DNA of 64,000 bases, from positions 806,001 through 870,000 of the forward strand of contig NZ_CP054052.1 in NCBI RefSeq assembly GCF_013283835.1. Reading direction: 5' to 3'. Every line of letters starts with the position of its first letter. The first letter of the stretch is position 1. Source of the DNA: Poseidonibacter lekithochrous. GTDB lineage: Bacteria > Campylobacterota > Campylobacteria > Campylobacterales > Arcobacteraceae. Shown in pieces: positions 1 to 8,083 of this stretch. A program made the position numbers and the translations under genes. The notes under the pieces were generated by a model, which was not told the origin of the DNA, ran no database searches, and was given only the letters and a program-made list of their open reading frames with translations.

Positions 1-1286
1 CTGAAAAAGGTAATGCAACAGAAGTAACTGATAATGACTTCAATGAAATTACAAGAGATACATATACTCTTAACTACGAATATAATCCTGATAATGATTT
101 AGTAAAAGTTGATGCAAAAGTATATTTAAACTCACAAGAAATGTTTAGAGCAAAAGCAGATACATTTGATCAAAATAAAGTAAAATCTGGTCAAAGTGGT
201 GATAGATATTATGAAAACACTAGTGAAGGTTTTGATTTAAGAAATAGTTCAATCTTTGGTAATCATGTATTAACATATGGAGTTGATTATTCAAAAGATG
301 AACAAACTAAAAGATCTATTGGGGATCAAGGTACTTACTATAGTTCAAGAAGTAATTCAGATATAGCAAATAGTAATAATATTGATGGTTCTGGTACATT
401 AACTTCACAAGGAATATATATTGAAGATGAACTAAGTCTTGGTGCTTTAGTTTTAAATATTGGTGCAAGATATGACAAATTTAAACTTGGTGGTTGGTAT
501 AGTGGTGATTTCAATAAAGTAACACCTAAATTCAAAAGTAAATATCAAGTAAATGATGATTTAAGTTTTAGATTTGCATACGGAAAAATTTTCAAAGCTC
601 CTGCTTTACCAGAGACTTTAACTCTTTCTCAAAGTTCAATTGATTCATGGAATGCAGATGGTGTAGAAGCTCAAGAAGGTCATAACTACGAGGCAGGATT
701 TGATTATGATTTATCGGAAGCATTAAATGCTGATGATGCAATCTTTGGATTTACAGCATATACATATAATGTAGACAATTATTCTCATCCTACAAAAAAT
801 AATGCTTTAGCACCACAATATGATGTAAAAGTTCATGGGGTTGAATCTGTATTTAAATATAACAAAGATGACTTAGGATTAAGTTTATCTCACTCTTATT
901 CAGATGGATCAGAAAAAAGTTTATCTGATGGAAGTAAAAAAGATCCAAGAACTGCAAAAATTCATTCTTTTAAAACAGGAGTTGATTATAGTTTCTCTGA
1001 TGCACTAAAAGTAGCTTATTCTTCTCAGTTTGTTTTAGGTAATACATATGCTTATAAATCAGATCAAATGGTTTCTAGAAGTGGTTATGCTGTTCATAAT
1101 ATTAACTCAACTTATAAAATTAAAGATGGATCATTAAAAGGTGCAACACTAAACTTTGGTATTGATAATATTTTTGATAAACAATATGCACAACATACTG
1201 CATTTGGTGTTTACTTCGATAGTGAAGAATATACAGATTATGAAGTTGGTAGAAACTTCAAAGTAAAATTAGCTTATAAGTTTTAA
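1..1286 (+). CDS. TonB-dependent outer-membrane receptor, C-terminal part (5' end outside the window)
   Basis: The reading frame is open from base 3, so the gene begins before the window. What is seen is the beta-barrel half of a TonB-dependent receptor: alternating amphipathic strands rich in Tyr, Gly, Asp and Asn, a typical 'FRFAYGKIFKAPALPE' barrel stretch, 'GVESVFKY', and near the end 'LNFGIDNIFDKQY' and 'VGRNFKVKLAYKF', with the terminal aromatic residue needed for outer-membrane insertion. Such receptors import iron chelates, haem or cobalamin with TonB-ExbBD energy. The plug domain and TonB box are missing here, so the substrate cannot be named. A PepSY membrane protein starts 7 bp downstream, which supports an iron-related role. 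Family call is firm, substrate unknown. Confidence 0.9.
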   Translation, partial: EKGNATEVTDNDFNEITRDTYTLNYEYNPDNDLVKVDAKVYLNSQEMFRAKADTFDQNKVKSGQSGDRYYENTSEGFDLRNSSIFGNHVLTYGVDYSKDEQTKRSIGDQGTYYSSRSNSDIANSNNIDGSGTLTSQGIYIEDELSLGALVLNIGARYDKFKLGGWYSGDFNKVTPKFKSKYQVNDDLSFRFAYGKIFKAPALPETLTLSQSSIDSWNADGVEAQEGHNYEAGFDYDLSEALNADDAIFGFTAYTYNVDNYSHPTKNNALAPQYDVKVHGVESVFKYNKDDLGLSLSHSYSDGSEKSLSDGSKKDPRTAKIHSFKTGVDYSFSDALKVAYSSQFVLGNTYAYKSDQMVSRSGYAVHNINSTYKIKDGSLKGATLNFGIDNIFDKQYAQHTAFGVYFDSEEYTDYEVGRNFKVKLAYKF

Positions 1287-1293
1287 TTAGTAA

Positions 1294-1884
1294 ATGAAAT
1301 CTTTTAGTAATACAGTAAGGTCTCTTCATAGAGACCTTGGATATTTTGTAATTGGACTAACTTTAATTTATGCAATTACGGGGATTATATTATCAGGGCG
1401 TGGGCTTGGTTGGTTTAAACAAGAGTTTAAATCTCAAGCTGTAATACAAAAAAGTATTGAAACAAAAAAGTTTAATGATATTTTTATTGCTGAGGTACAA
1501 AAAGGAACAATAAGCGAAGTTTTTCCTACTAGTAGTTATGAATCAGTAAAAAAGCATTTAAATTTAAAATTAAAAAAACAAGAAGATACTGTTTATTTTT
1601 ACAAAGCTTGGAGAACATTAGAAGTTAGGTATGACTCAAATAATGGTTCTTTAAATGTAAAATATGTTGGTTATCCAGCAGTAGTTGAATTGTTTATAGA
1701 TGCACATAAAGCAGCACATGAAGGCGCATGGTTCTACCTTGCAATTTTATATAGTGTTATCTTGTCATTTTTAGCTATCTCATCTTTTTGGATGGTAAAA
1801 GGTAAAAATGGATTTAAAAGAAGAGGTATTTATTTTATGTTAGCAGGTTTTGTAGTTGTTGGAATATTTTTATCTCTAGGTTAA
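1294..1884 (+). CDS. PepSY-associated inner-membrane protein
   Basis: A 196-residue membrane protein. An N-terminal helix follows 'SLHRDLGYFVIGLTLIYAITG' style sequence (residues about 10-35), then a periplasmic stretch, then 'DAHKAAHEGAWFYLAILYSV' and a final helix. Paired His residues in the helices are typical of the PepSY_TM family, which accompanies siderophore receptors and may reduce or release iron in the periplasm. The gene lies 7 bp after the TonB receptor and is followed by strong hairpins, so the two are probably one operon. It is short compared with the full-length PepSY_TM proteins of about 400-500 residues. Exact biochemical role is not established. Confidence 0.75.
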   Translation: MKSFSNTVRSLHRDLGYFVIGLTLIYAITGIILSGRGLGWFKQEFKSQAVIQKSIETKKFNDIFIAEVQKGTISEVFPTSSYESVKKHLNLKLKKQEDTVYFYKAWRTLEVRYDSNNGSLNVKYVGYPAVVELFIDAHKAAHEGAWFYLAILYSVILSFLAISSFWMVKGKNGFKRRGIYFMLAGFVVVGIFLSLG

Positions 1885-1932
1885 TTAACTCTTATTCAAT
1901 AACAAGTTTGCGATTTCTTGTTATTGGATATT

Positions 1933-1973
1933 ATAAAAAGCACTACTTCTTGTCCTTTAGTAGTGCTTTTTAT
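1933..1973 (+). terminator. Intrinsic terminator after the receptor/PepSY operon
   Basis: A perfect 14-bp stem (1933-1946 with 1960-1973) with AAAAAGCACTAC on the 5' side and GTAGTGCTTTTT on the 3' side, so the T-run is part of the stem. A second hairpin of about 11-12 bp lies just upstream at 1895-1928. Together they separate the iron-uptake operon from rpsB. Confidence 0.85.
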
Positions 1974-2046
1974 GATATCTTGAATAAATAAACTCAATTA
2001 TAACTCTTCCAAAAACACTTAAAGAAAAAATTAAACTTTACTTAGA

Positions 2047-2052
2047 TATAAT
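2047..2052 (+). promoter_or_regulatory. Probable rpsB-tsf promoter, -10 box
   Basis: TATAAT preceded by an AT-rich tract without a clear -35, as is usual for the housekeeping sigma factor in this phylum. It would start transcription near 2059 and give a leader of about 124 bases before rpsB. The flanking context GATATAATCnCG resembles the box in front of valS at 25817. Confidence 0.7.
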
Positions 2053-2097
2053 CACGGCTCTAATTTAATTAGAACCTCACATATGTCAACATCCTGA

Positions 2098-2156
2098 TTT
2101 GAGTTGTGCCTAGAAATTTTTCGAAGCATTAAGGGGCATAGAGGACAAAACTCAAA
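2098..2156 (+). promoter_or_regulatory. Structured rpsB mRNA leader, possible S2 autoregulatory element
   Basis: The leader can fold into a closing stem TTTGAGTT (2098-2105) with AACTCAAA (2149-2156), enclosing an inner stem GTGCC (2106-2110) with GGCAT (2135-2139), with a purine-rich GGGGCATAGAGGAC segment between. A smaller stem TCTAAT/ATTAGA lies upstream near 2060. Ribosomal protein S2 is known to control its own mRNA through leader structures in other Proteobacteria; that this leader works the same way is inference. Confidence 0.5.
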
Positions 2157-2182
2157 ATAAACAAAATATCCAAGGAGAAATT

Positions 2183-2962
2183 ATGGTTACAATGAAAGAC
2201 CTATTAGAATGTGGTGTACACTTCGGACACCAAACAAGAAGATGGAATCCAAAAATGAAAAAGTTCATTTTCGGTGTTAGAAAGAATATTTATATTATTG
2301 ACTTACAAAAAACGTTAAGATATTTCAGATACACATATAATGTTGTTAGAGACAGAGCTGCTGAAGGTCAAACAATGATCTTTGTTGGTACTAAAAAACA
2401 AGCTTCTGAAGCTGTTAAAAGAGCTGCAGAAAATTGTGGTATGCCATACGTTAACCACAGATGGTTAGGTGGAATGTTAACTAACTACGGAACAATCAAA
2501 AAATCTATTAGAAAATTAGAAATCATCAAAAAGATGAGAGAAGAAGGTCAATTAGACTTACTTACTAAAAAAGAAGCATTAATGCTTACTAGAAAAGAAA
2601 CTAAGTTAGAATTATACCTTGGTGGAATCAAAGAAATGCATAAATTACCAGACATGATGTTTGTATTAGATGCTGTTAAAGAAAAAATTGCTATTCAAGA
2701 AGCTAGAAGATTAGGAATTACTGTTGTAGCTCCTTTAGATACTAACTGTGATCCTGATGTTGTTGATTTACCAATTCCAGGTAACGATGATGCAATCAGA
2801 TCTATTCAATTATTCTGCAACGAAATGGCTGCAGCAATTAATGAAGGTAAAGCATCTTTAGAAGAACCAGAAGAAGCTCCTGTATCTACTGAAGAAGCAG
2901 CAGAAGTTGTAGCTGAAGCAGTAGCTGAAGGTGAAACTGAAGCTAAGACTGAGGAAGCGTAA
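2183..2962 (+). CDS. rpsB: 30S ribosomal protein S2
   Basis: A 259-residue S2 protein of the small ribosomal subunit, required for S1 attachment. The family start is obvious: '[31 protein letters not shown]', followed by '[11 protein letters not shown]' and '[10 protein letters not shown]'-type sequence (here '[20 protein letters not shown]'). The last 30 residues are an acidic Glu/Ala-rich tail, longer than in Escherichia coli. A strong AAGGAG site precedes the ATG. tsf follows after two bases, so the two genes are co-transcribed, as in most bacteria. Confidence 0.98.
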   Translation: MVTMKDLLECGVHFGHQTRRWNPKMKKFIFGVRKNIYIIDLQKTLRYFRYTYNVVRDRAAEGQTMIFVGTKKQASEAVKRAAENCGMPYVNHRWLGGMLTNYGTIKKSIRKLEIIKKMREEGQLDLLTKKEALMLTRKETKLELYLGGIKEMHKLPDMMFVLDAVKEKIAIQEARRLGITVVAPLDTNCDPDVVDLPIPGNDDAIRSIQLFCNEMAAAINEGKASLEEPEEAPVSTEEAAEVVAEAVAEGETEAKTEEA

Positions 2963-2964
2963 TC

Positions 2965-4008
2965 ATGGCTGGTGCAACTCCTAAGTTAATTAAAGAACTA
3001 AGAGAAAAATCTGGTGCAGGAATGCTTGATTGTAAAAAAGCACTTAATGAGTGTGATGGAAACATTGATGATGCAGTTAAGTATTTAAGAGAAGCTGGTT
3101 TAGTTAAAGCAGCAAAAAAATCTTCAAATGTAGCAGCAGAAGGTATTATTAACATTTTAGTAAATGATAATAATACTAATGCAACTATGATTGAAATTAA
3201 TTCTCAAACTGACTTCGTTGCTAAAAATGAGCAATTCCTTAACTTAGTTAATGGAATTTCTGCTCACGCTCAAGCAAATGATATTGCAGATGCTGCAGCT
3301 TTAGCTACATCTTCAATTGATGGTCAAGATTTTACAACTTTCTTAAATGAAAAAATTGCAGTTATCGGTGAAAACTTAGTTGCAAGAAAAGTTTCAAATG
3401 TAAAAGGTGACGTTGTTAATGCATACGTTCACTTAGGAAAAGTTGGAGTTGTTTTAGCTGCTACTTGTGATGAAGCTGCAAAAGAAAAAACTGTAGATTT
3501 ATTAAAAAAAGTTGCTATGCACGCAGCTTCAATGAAACCAACTGTTATTTCTTACAAAGATTTAGCTGCTGATTTCATTGAATCAGAAAACAAAGCAATT
3601 ATTGCTGATATTGAAAAGTTAAATGAAGAGTTAGTAAGACTTGGAAAACCTCTTAAAAATATCCCTGAGTTTGTTTCTAGAGTTCAATTAACTGAAGAAG
3701 CTGTTGCAGCTGCTGAAGCTAAAATGACTGAAGAATTATTAGCTCAAGGTAAACCAGAGAAAATTATCGGAAATATCGTTAAAGGTAAAATTGCCAAATG
3801 GATTGAAGATAACTCTCAATTAGATACTGCTCACGCACTATTATCTCAAAACTACGTTATGGATGATTCAATGACTGTTGAACAAGCTATTAAAGCTGTT
3901 GACGCATCAATTGAATTAACTTCTTACGTTAGATTTGAATTAGGTGAAGGTATCGAGAAAAAAGAAGAAGATTTTGCTGCAGAAGTTGCTGCACAAATGG
4001 GTCAATAA
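2965..4008 (+). CDS. tsf: Elongation factor Ts
   Basis: A 347-residue nucleotide-exchange factor for EF-Tu. The N-terminal UBA-like domain 'IKELREKSGAGMLDCKKAL' and the core motif 'QTDFVAKNEQF' (TDFV inserts next to the EF-Tu nucleotide site) are present. A second copy of the core fold follows at roughly residues 140-300, giving the long form of the family; the C terminus 'SYVRFELGEGIEKKEEDFAAEV' is typical. Translation follows rpsB after a two-base gap. Confidence 0.97.
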   Translation: MAGATPKLIKELREKSGAGMLDCKKALNECDGNIDDAVKYLREAGLVKAAKKSSNVAAEGIINILVNDNNTNATMIEINSQTDFVAKNEQFLNLVNGISAHAQANDIADAAALATSSIDGQDFTTFLNEKIAVIGENLVARKVSNVKGDVVNAYVHLGKVGVVLAATCDEAAKEKTVDLLKKVAMHAASMKPTVISYKDLAADFIESENKAIIADIEKLNEELVRLGKPLKNIPEFVSRVQLTEEAVAAAEAKMTEELLAQGKPEKIIGNIVKGKIAKWIEDNSQLDTAHALLSQNYVMDDSMTVEQAIKAVDASIELTSYVRFELGEGIEKKEEDFAAEVAAQMGQ

Positions 4009-4033
4009 TAACTACCCAAAATAATCTAAAGAA

Positions 4034-4085
4034 AGAGGAATTAAAAATGAGTGAAGACTATAATAAAGAATCACTCATTTCCTCT
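4034..4085 (+). promoter_or_regulatory. mRNA hairpin burying the start site of the ABC ATPase gene
   Basis: AAATGAGTG (4045-4053, containing the ATG at 4047) pairs perfectly with CACTCATTT (4072-4080); AGAGG of the ribosome-binding site (4034-4038) pairs with CCTCT (4081-4085). The only interruption is a six-base bulge (4039-4044). Fourteen base pairs therefore cover both the ribosome-binding site and the start codon. No T-run follows, so it is not a terminator. Confidence 0.6.
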
Positions 4086-4730
4086 GACTTCTTATTAGAA
4101 GCTAAAAACTTAACACATAGTTTTGACTATGAACTATTCAACGATATAAATCTAACATTATCAAAAAAACAATCAATTGCAATTATAGGAATGAGTGGAA
4201 GTGGTAAATCAACACTTTTAAATATTCTATCATCTTTATTAAAGCCATGTTTTGGTGAAGTTTTATTTAATGAAAAAGATATTTATTCATTAAAACAAAA
4301 CAAACTTTTAAACATAAGAAGAGAAGATTTTGGTATAATTTTTCAAGCTCATTATCTTTTTAGAGGTTTTACAGCTAGTGAAAATTTAGATATTGCAACT
4401 TTATTAAGTGAAAATGACATAGATGAGAATCTATTAGAAGATTTAAAAATTGAACATGTGATAAATCAAGGTGTAGGTGAGTTAAGTGGTGGACAACAAC
4501 AAAGATTGTCAATAGCTAGAGTATTAACTAAAAAACCAAAAATTATATTTGCAGATGAGCCAACTGGTAATCTTGATAAAGATACTGCTAATATGGTAAT
4601 TGATACACTTTTTAATTATATTAAAAGTAATGATGCAGGTTTAGTATTGGTAACTCATGAAAATGATTTAGCAATGCAATGCGATAAAGTATACAAACTT
4701 GTAGATACAAAACTTCAGGAGTTAAAGTGA
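4047..4730 (+). CDS. ABC transporter ATP-binding protein, LolD/MacB-type
   Basis: A 227-residue nucleotide-binding subunit. Walker A 'GMSGSGKST', Q-loop 'IIFQAHYLF', signature 'LSGGQQQRLSIAR', Walker B 'IIFADEPTGNLD' and the switch His in 'LVTHE' are all intact. The 'DEPTGNLD' box and length place it in the LolD/FtsE/MacB branch, which drives lipoprotein release, division or efflux machinery rather than import. No permease gene is adjacent. Campylobacter jejuni has an ABC ATPase at the same place after tsf. It has a hydrophilic N-terminal extension of about 15 residues and its start lies in a strong hairpin. Confidence 0.85.
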   Translation: MSEDYNKESLISSDFLLEAKNLTHSFDYELFNDINLTLSKKQSIAIIGMSGSGKSTLLNILSSLLKPCFGEVLFNEKDIYSLKQNKLLNIRREDFGIIFQAHYLFRGFTASENLDIATLLSENDIDENLLEDLKIEHVINQGVGELSGGQQQRLSIARVLTKKPKIIFADEPTGNLDKDTANMVIDTLFNYIKSNDAGLVLVTHENDLAMQCDKVYKLVDTKLQELK

Positions 4731-5554
4731 ATTTATTATTGATATGTGAAACACCAATAATAGAACAAATTTTTACATTAGTATGTAAAAAATTAAAACT
4801 AAAACTAACTATAAAAGATTCAACAAATGATATTAAAGACAATTACGATTTAATTGTAATTGACCAAGCTTTTATCGATGACAAATTTAATATAATTAAG
4901 AAGTATTCAAAAAAATTAGGGGCAATTTCTAGTGAAGAATTACCTTTTGATAAATCAAGAGATTTTATCATTCCTAGACCTTTTTTACCTACAAAATTAC
5001 AAGAATTATTAGCTGAAGAAGTTGAGTTAATAATTCAAGAAGAAAAACAAGCTCAAGTAATTGAATCACCTCAAGCTTACGAACCAAGAGTTTATGGTGA
5101 GTATGATGAAGACACAGATGTGACTGTTCCTGTTACTGATTATGTTGAGTCTTTAGCTGATGAAGTTTTTAATGATATACAAGAAGAGAGTGATGAAAGT
5201 ATTATTAGTCAAGCTTCTTTAAATGAAGGTGGAGTATTAGATTTCACAGAACTTTCAAAAATTAATCAAATACTAAAAGATGAACAAACACAAAATGAAA
5301 TATCTTTAGAACAAGAAGATTGGAAAGATATCTCTGATATTATTGACGATGCTTTAGATGAAGTAAAAGAGTATGAATTTAATTTAGATGAAGGTCAGGG
5401 TAAATCAGAAATCCTGCCATATAAATTAGTATTAAGTGATTACAACTTAGAAGAGTTAAAACCTTTATTAGAAAAGTTTAACCAAGAAGTTGTTGATAAA
5501 CTTTCAACAGGTGAGAGTGTTGATATTAGATTAGTTTTAAAGGAAAATATTTGA
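4727..5554 (+). CDS. Acidic protein with degenerate receiver-like domain
   Basis: A 275-residue protein starting at GTG and overlapping the ABC gene by 4 bp. Residues 1-105 follow the pattern of a response-regulator receiver: 'LLLICE' (beta1), 'YDLIVIDQA' (beta3) and 'FIIPRPFLPTKLQELL' (beta5 and helix 5, with the usual Lys-Pro replaced by Arg-Pro). The acidic pair of beta1 is missing, so phosphorylation is unlikely. The remainder is very acidic (many Glu and Asp) and low in complexity until a short conserved-looking C-terminal block 'SDYNLEELKPLLEKFN'. In Campylobacter jejuni an annotated 'highly acidic protein' also precedes gmk. Function unknown. Confidence 0.75.
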   Translation: MNLLLICETPIIEQIFTLVCKKLKLKLTIKDSTNDIKDNYDLIVIDQAFIDDKFNIIKKYSKKLGAISSEELPFDKSRDFIIPRPFLPTKLQELLAEEVELIIQEEKQAQVIESPQAYEPRVYGEYDEDTDVTVPVTDYVESLADEVFNDIQEESDESIISQASLNEGGVLDFTELSKINQILKDEQTQNEISLEQEDWKDISDIIDDALDEVKEYEFNLDEGQGKSEILPYKLVLSDYNLEELKPLLEKFNQEVVDKLSTGESVDIRLVLKENI

Positions 5555-6171
5555 TTAGCGAAAAAAAAGGCGCAATTTTAATTTTATCAGGACCTAGCGG
5601 TTGTGGTAAATCAACTCTACTAAAAGAAGTTTATAAAGATATAGATGATTATTACTTCTCTATTTCTACTACTACAAGAGATCCTAGAGAGGGTGAAACA
5701 GAAGGCGTTGATTACTTATTTACTTCAAAAGAAGAGTTCGAAAAAGATATTGAAAATGGTGATTTCTTAGAATATGCTAATGTTCATGGGAATTACTACG
5801 GAACATCGTTAAAGCCTATTAATGCCGCTTTAAAAGAGGGTAAACTTGTAATCTTTGATATTGATGTTCAAGGACATGAAATAGTAAGAGAGAAGTTAGA
5901 TTCTATTGTAACTTCTGTATTTATTACAACACCAAATTTAAGTGAATTAGAAACTAGATTAAATAATAGAGCAACTGATTCAAAAGAAGTAATTGAAAAA
6001 AGAATCAAGAATGCTAAACATGAAGTTGAGTTTTTCCAAGATTATGATTACTTAATTATAAATGATGATTTAGAAACTGCAGCTAAACAATTAGTAAGTA
6101 TTGCTAATATCACAAGAGTAAAAGCAAAACTTTTTGATAAAAAAACGATTGTATCGACTTGGTTAAAATAA
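5551..6171 (+). CDS. gmk: Guanylate kinase
   Basis: A 206-residue enzyme converting GMP to GDP with ATP. The P-loop 'LSGPSGCGKST', GMP-binding 'TTRDPREGETEGVDY', 'GDFLEYANVHGNYYGTS' and 'IFDIDVQG' are all present. The start is TTG at 5551, overlapping the previous stop by 4 bp, with AAAGGA eight bases upstream; no ATG is available nearby and the sequence begins at the expected distance from the P-loop. Translationally coupled to the acidic protein. Confidence 0.96.
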   Translation: MISEKKGAILILSGPSGCGKSTLLKEVYKDIDDYYFSISTTTRDPREGETEGVDYLFTSKEEFEKDIENGDFLEYANVHGNYYGTSLKPINAALKEGKLVIFDIDVQGHEIVREKLDSIVTSVFITTPNLSELETRLNNRATDSKEVIEKRIKNAKHEVEFFQDYDYLIINDDLETAAKQLVSIANITRVKAKLFDKKTIVSTWLK

Positions 6172-6184
6172 CCTAGTCGATTTT
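6154..6184. terminator. Bidirectional terminator between gmk and the c-di-GMP gene
   Basis: TCGACTTGGTT (6154-6164) pairs with AACCTAGTCGA (6170-6180) with one mismatch and a five-base loop, followed by TTTTAT. It sits across the stop codons of two convergent genes that are one base apart. Confidence 0.7.
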
Positions 6185-7795
6185 ATCGTAACTAATAGGT
6201 CTTTCGAAATAATATCCCTGACAATAGTCAATTTTTAATTCTTTAATTTTATTATAAATAGCTTCATTTGATACAAACTCAGCTACTGTTTTAACTCCAA
6301 ACTCTTTAGAGAAGTTAGCAATTGTTGTAACAATAATCTCTAAATCTTTAGATGTATTAATATTCTCAATTAATGAACCATCAATTTTTACAAAGTCAAT
6401 ATCAAGTAGTGTTAAAAGATTGAAGTTTGAGTATCCAGCTCCAAAGTCATCAACACCAACTGAACAATCAAATTTTCGCACATTTGCAATAAATTTAGTT
6501 ACTTCATCAAAATCTGATATCTCTTCTGATTCTAAGATTTCAAACTCTAAAAGGTGAGAATATTCTCTATTTTGTTCTAATATATTATATATAAATGATG
6601 TAGTCTCTTTATTTGCAATATCATCAAATGAAATATTTACTGATACTCTTTTATTCTTTTCTTTAATTAATTGAAAAGAATCATTGATTACGATTTTTAT
6701 AATATTTGGATAAAGTTTTGTTCTTCTAGCAACATTTAAGAAGTTAATAGGAGAGATTTCTTGGCCATCTTTTGTTACATATCTAATAAGAGCTTCGTAT
6801 TTGAATATCTCTTTTGTAAAGCTATTTACAATTGGTTGGAAATATGCTTTAAATAGATTTTCTCTAAATCCTACTTTTACTTGTTTAACCCATTTGATAT
6901 TCTCTTCAAATGATTCTTGAATATTAAATGATTCATTATAAATAAGAATTCTTTGCATTTTACTTCTAGCATAGTTAATTACTCTTTGAGAGTATTTAAA
7001 GGCTCTTTGACCATCACCTTGCGCAATACCAATAGTAACATTAATATCAATTTCATCTTCATTAATAAATAGAGAATCTTTTTCAATTTTGTCTGCAAAG
7101 TTTTTACATAAATCATAGAATTCATTTACATCTTTGTTATTGTCTTTTGAAACAATAGCAAATTTATCTGCTTCCATTCTATAAATTGTAAAGTGTTCAT
7201 TGTTAAAATGTTTTTTAATTGTATTAGCCATTTCAGAAAGAATAATATCCCCATTCTTTTCACCAAAAAGGTCATTGATAGTTGAAAACTCATCAATATC
7301 TAATAATGCCATTAAATCAATATTATTAGTCTCTAAATCTTTTTTAAGTCTATTTCTATTTGGAAGATTTGTAAGTTTATCTATATATAAATCTTTTAAT
7401 TCATGGTATAAAAGTGATTGTGACATTACTTGTAAAAGTTTTGCTACATCAATAGGTTTTAATACATATTTATCAACACCAATATCAATTGCTTCTAGTA
7501 AGTACTCTTTATTTGAGAAAGCAGTTGCAACGATAATAGGAATATTCATATTGATTTTTTTGATCTCTTTTACCATTTCTAATCCATTTAGAATTGGCAT
7601 ATTAACATCAGTAATAATTAAATCAATTTCATTTTCATGTTGTTTAAATAGTTCAAGGCCTTCAGCACCATCTTGTGCTACATATTGTTTTTTTGTAAAG
7701 CCTTTTAAGATTTGATGAGTTACTTCTCTTAAATCTTTTTCATCTTCAGCATATAAAATAGTAATATTTTTTAGTATAGATATATTATTTATCAT
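6173..7795 (-). CDS. Response regulator with degenerate GGDEF and intact EAL domain
   Basis: 540 residues. Residues about 8-125 are a receiver domain with acidic pair E17/D18, phosphoacceptor D63 in 'LIITDVNMP' and K113 in 'VLKPID'. The GGDEF domain (about 130-280) has lost its active site: the signature position reads 'MEADKF'. The EAL domain (about 290-540) keeps 'YEALIR', 'VNIS', 'EILESEE', 'DDFGAGYSN', 'FVKIDGS' and 'TVAEFV', so it is probably an active c-di-GMP phosphodiesterase switched by phosphorylation, with the GGDEF possibly acting as a GTP sensor. There is no membrane segment, so it is cytoplasmic. The cognate kinase is not adjacent. Confidence 0.9.
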   Translation of the reverse strand: MINNISILKNITILYAEDEKDLREVTHQILKGFTKKQYVAQDGAEGLELFKQHENEIDLIITDVNMPILNGLEMVKEIKKINMNIPIIVATAFSNKEYLLEAIDIGVDKYVLKPIDVAKLLQVMSQSLLYHELKDLYIDKLTNLPNRNRLKKDLETNNIDLMALLDIDEFSTINDLFGEKNGDIILSEMANTIKKHFNNEHFTIYRMEADKFAIVSKDNNKDVNEFYDLCKNFADKIEKDSLFINEDEIDINVTIGIAQGDGQRAFKYSQRVINYARSKMQRILIYNESFNIQESFEENIKWVKQVKVGFRENLFKAYFQPIVNSFTKEIFKYEALIRYVTKDGQEISPINFLNVARRTKLYPNIIKIVINDSFQLIKEKNKRVSVNISFDDIANKETTSFIYNILEQNREYSHLLEFEILESEEISDFDEVTKFIANVRKFDCSVGVDDFGAGYSNFNLLTLLDIDFVKIDGSLIENINTSKDLEIIVTTIANFSKEFGVKTVAEFVSNEAIYNKIKELKIDYCQGYYFERPISYDKID

Positions 7796-7963
7796 TAAGA
7801 TTTACTCCATAGTTATTACGATATAATATCATATTTTAATATATATATAATTAATTATTTGAAAAAGTATTAGGGTATCTTAAAACTTAGTGATTTAAAA
7901 AGATAAATTATTTATTTAAGATAGTTTATTTATATAACAAAGCCTATAACACGGACTGTTTGA

Positions 7964-7977
7964 AAAGAACGTTCTTT
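7964..7977. promoter_or_regulatory. 14-bp perfect palindrome upstream of ccoI
   Basis: AAAGAACGTTCTTT is a perfect palindrome about 107 bp before ccoI in an otherwise very AT-rich 288-bp gap (7796-8083). A TATAAC-like box (7954-7959) precedes it. The form suits a dimeric repressor operator, but nothing shows which regulator. Nothing else is recognisable in the gap apart from start-site signals for the flanking genes. Confidence 0.4.
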
Positions 7978-8083
7978 CGTAAAAAATAAATAATAAATAA
8001 AATAAAATAAATTTTTTGAATTGAAAATAATAATTATTAAAAGAAAAAAATTAATAACTAATGATGAATCTAGGAATAAATAA

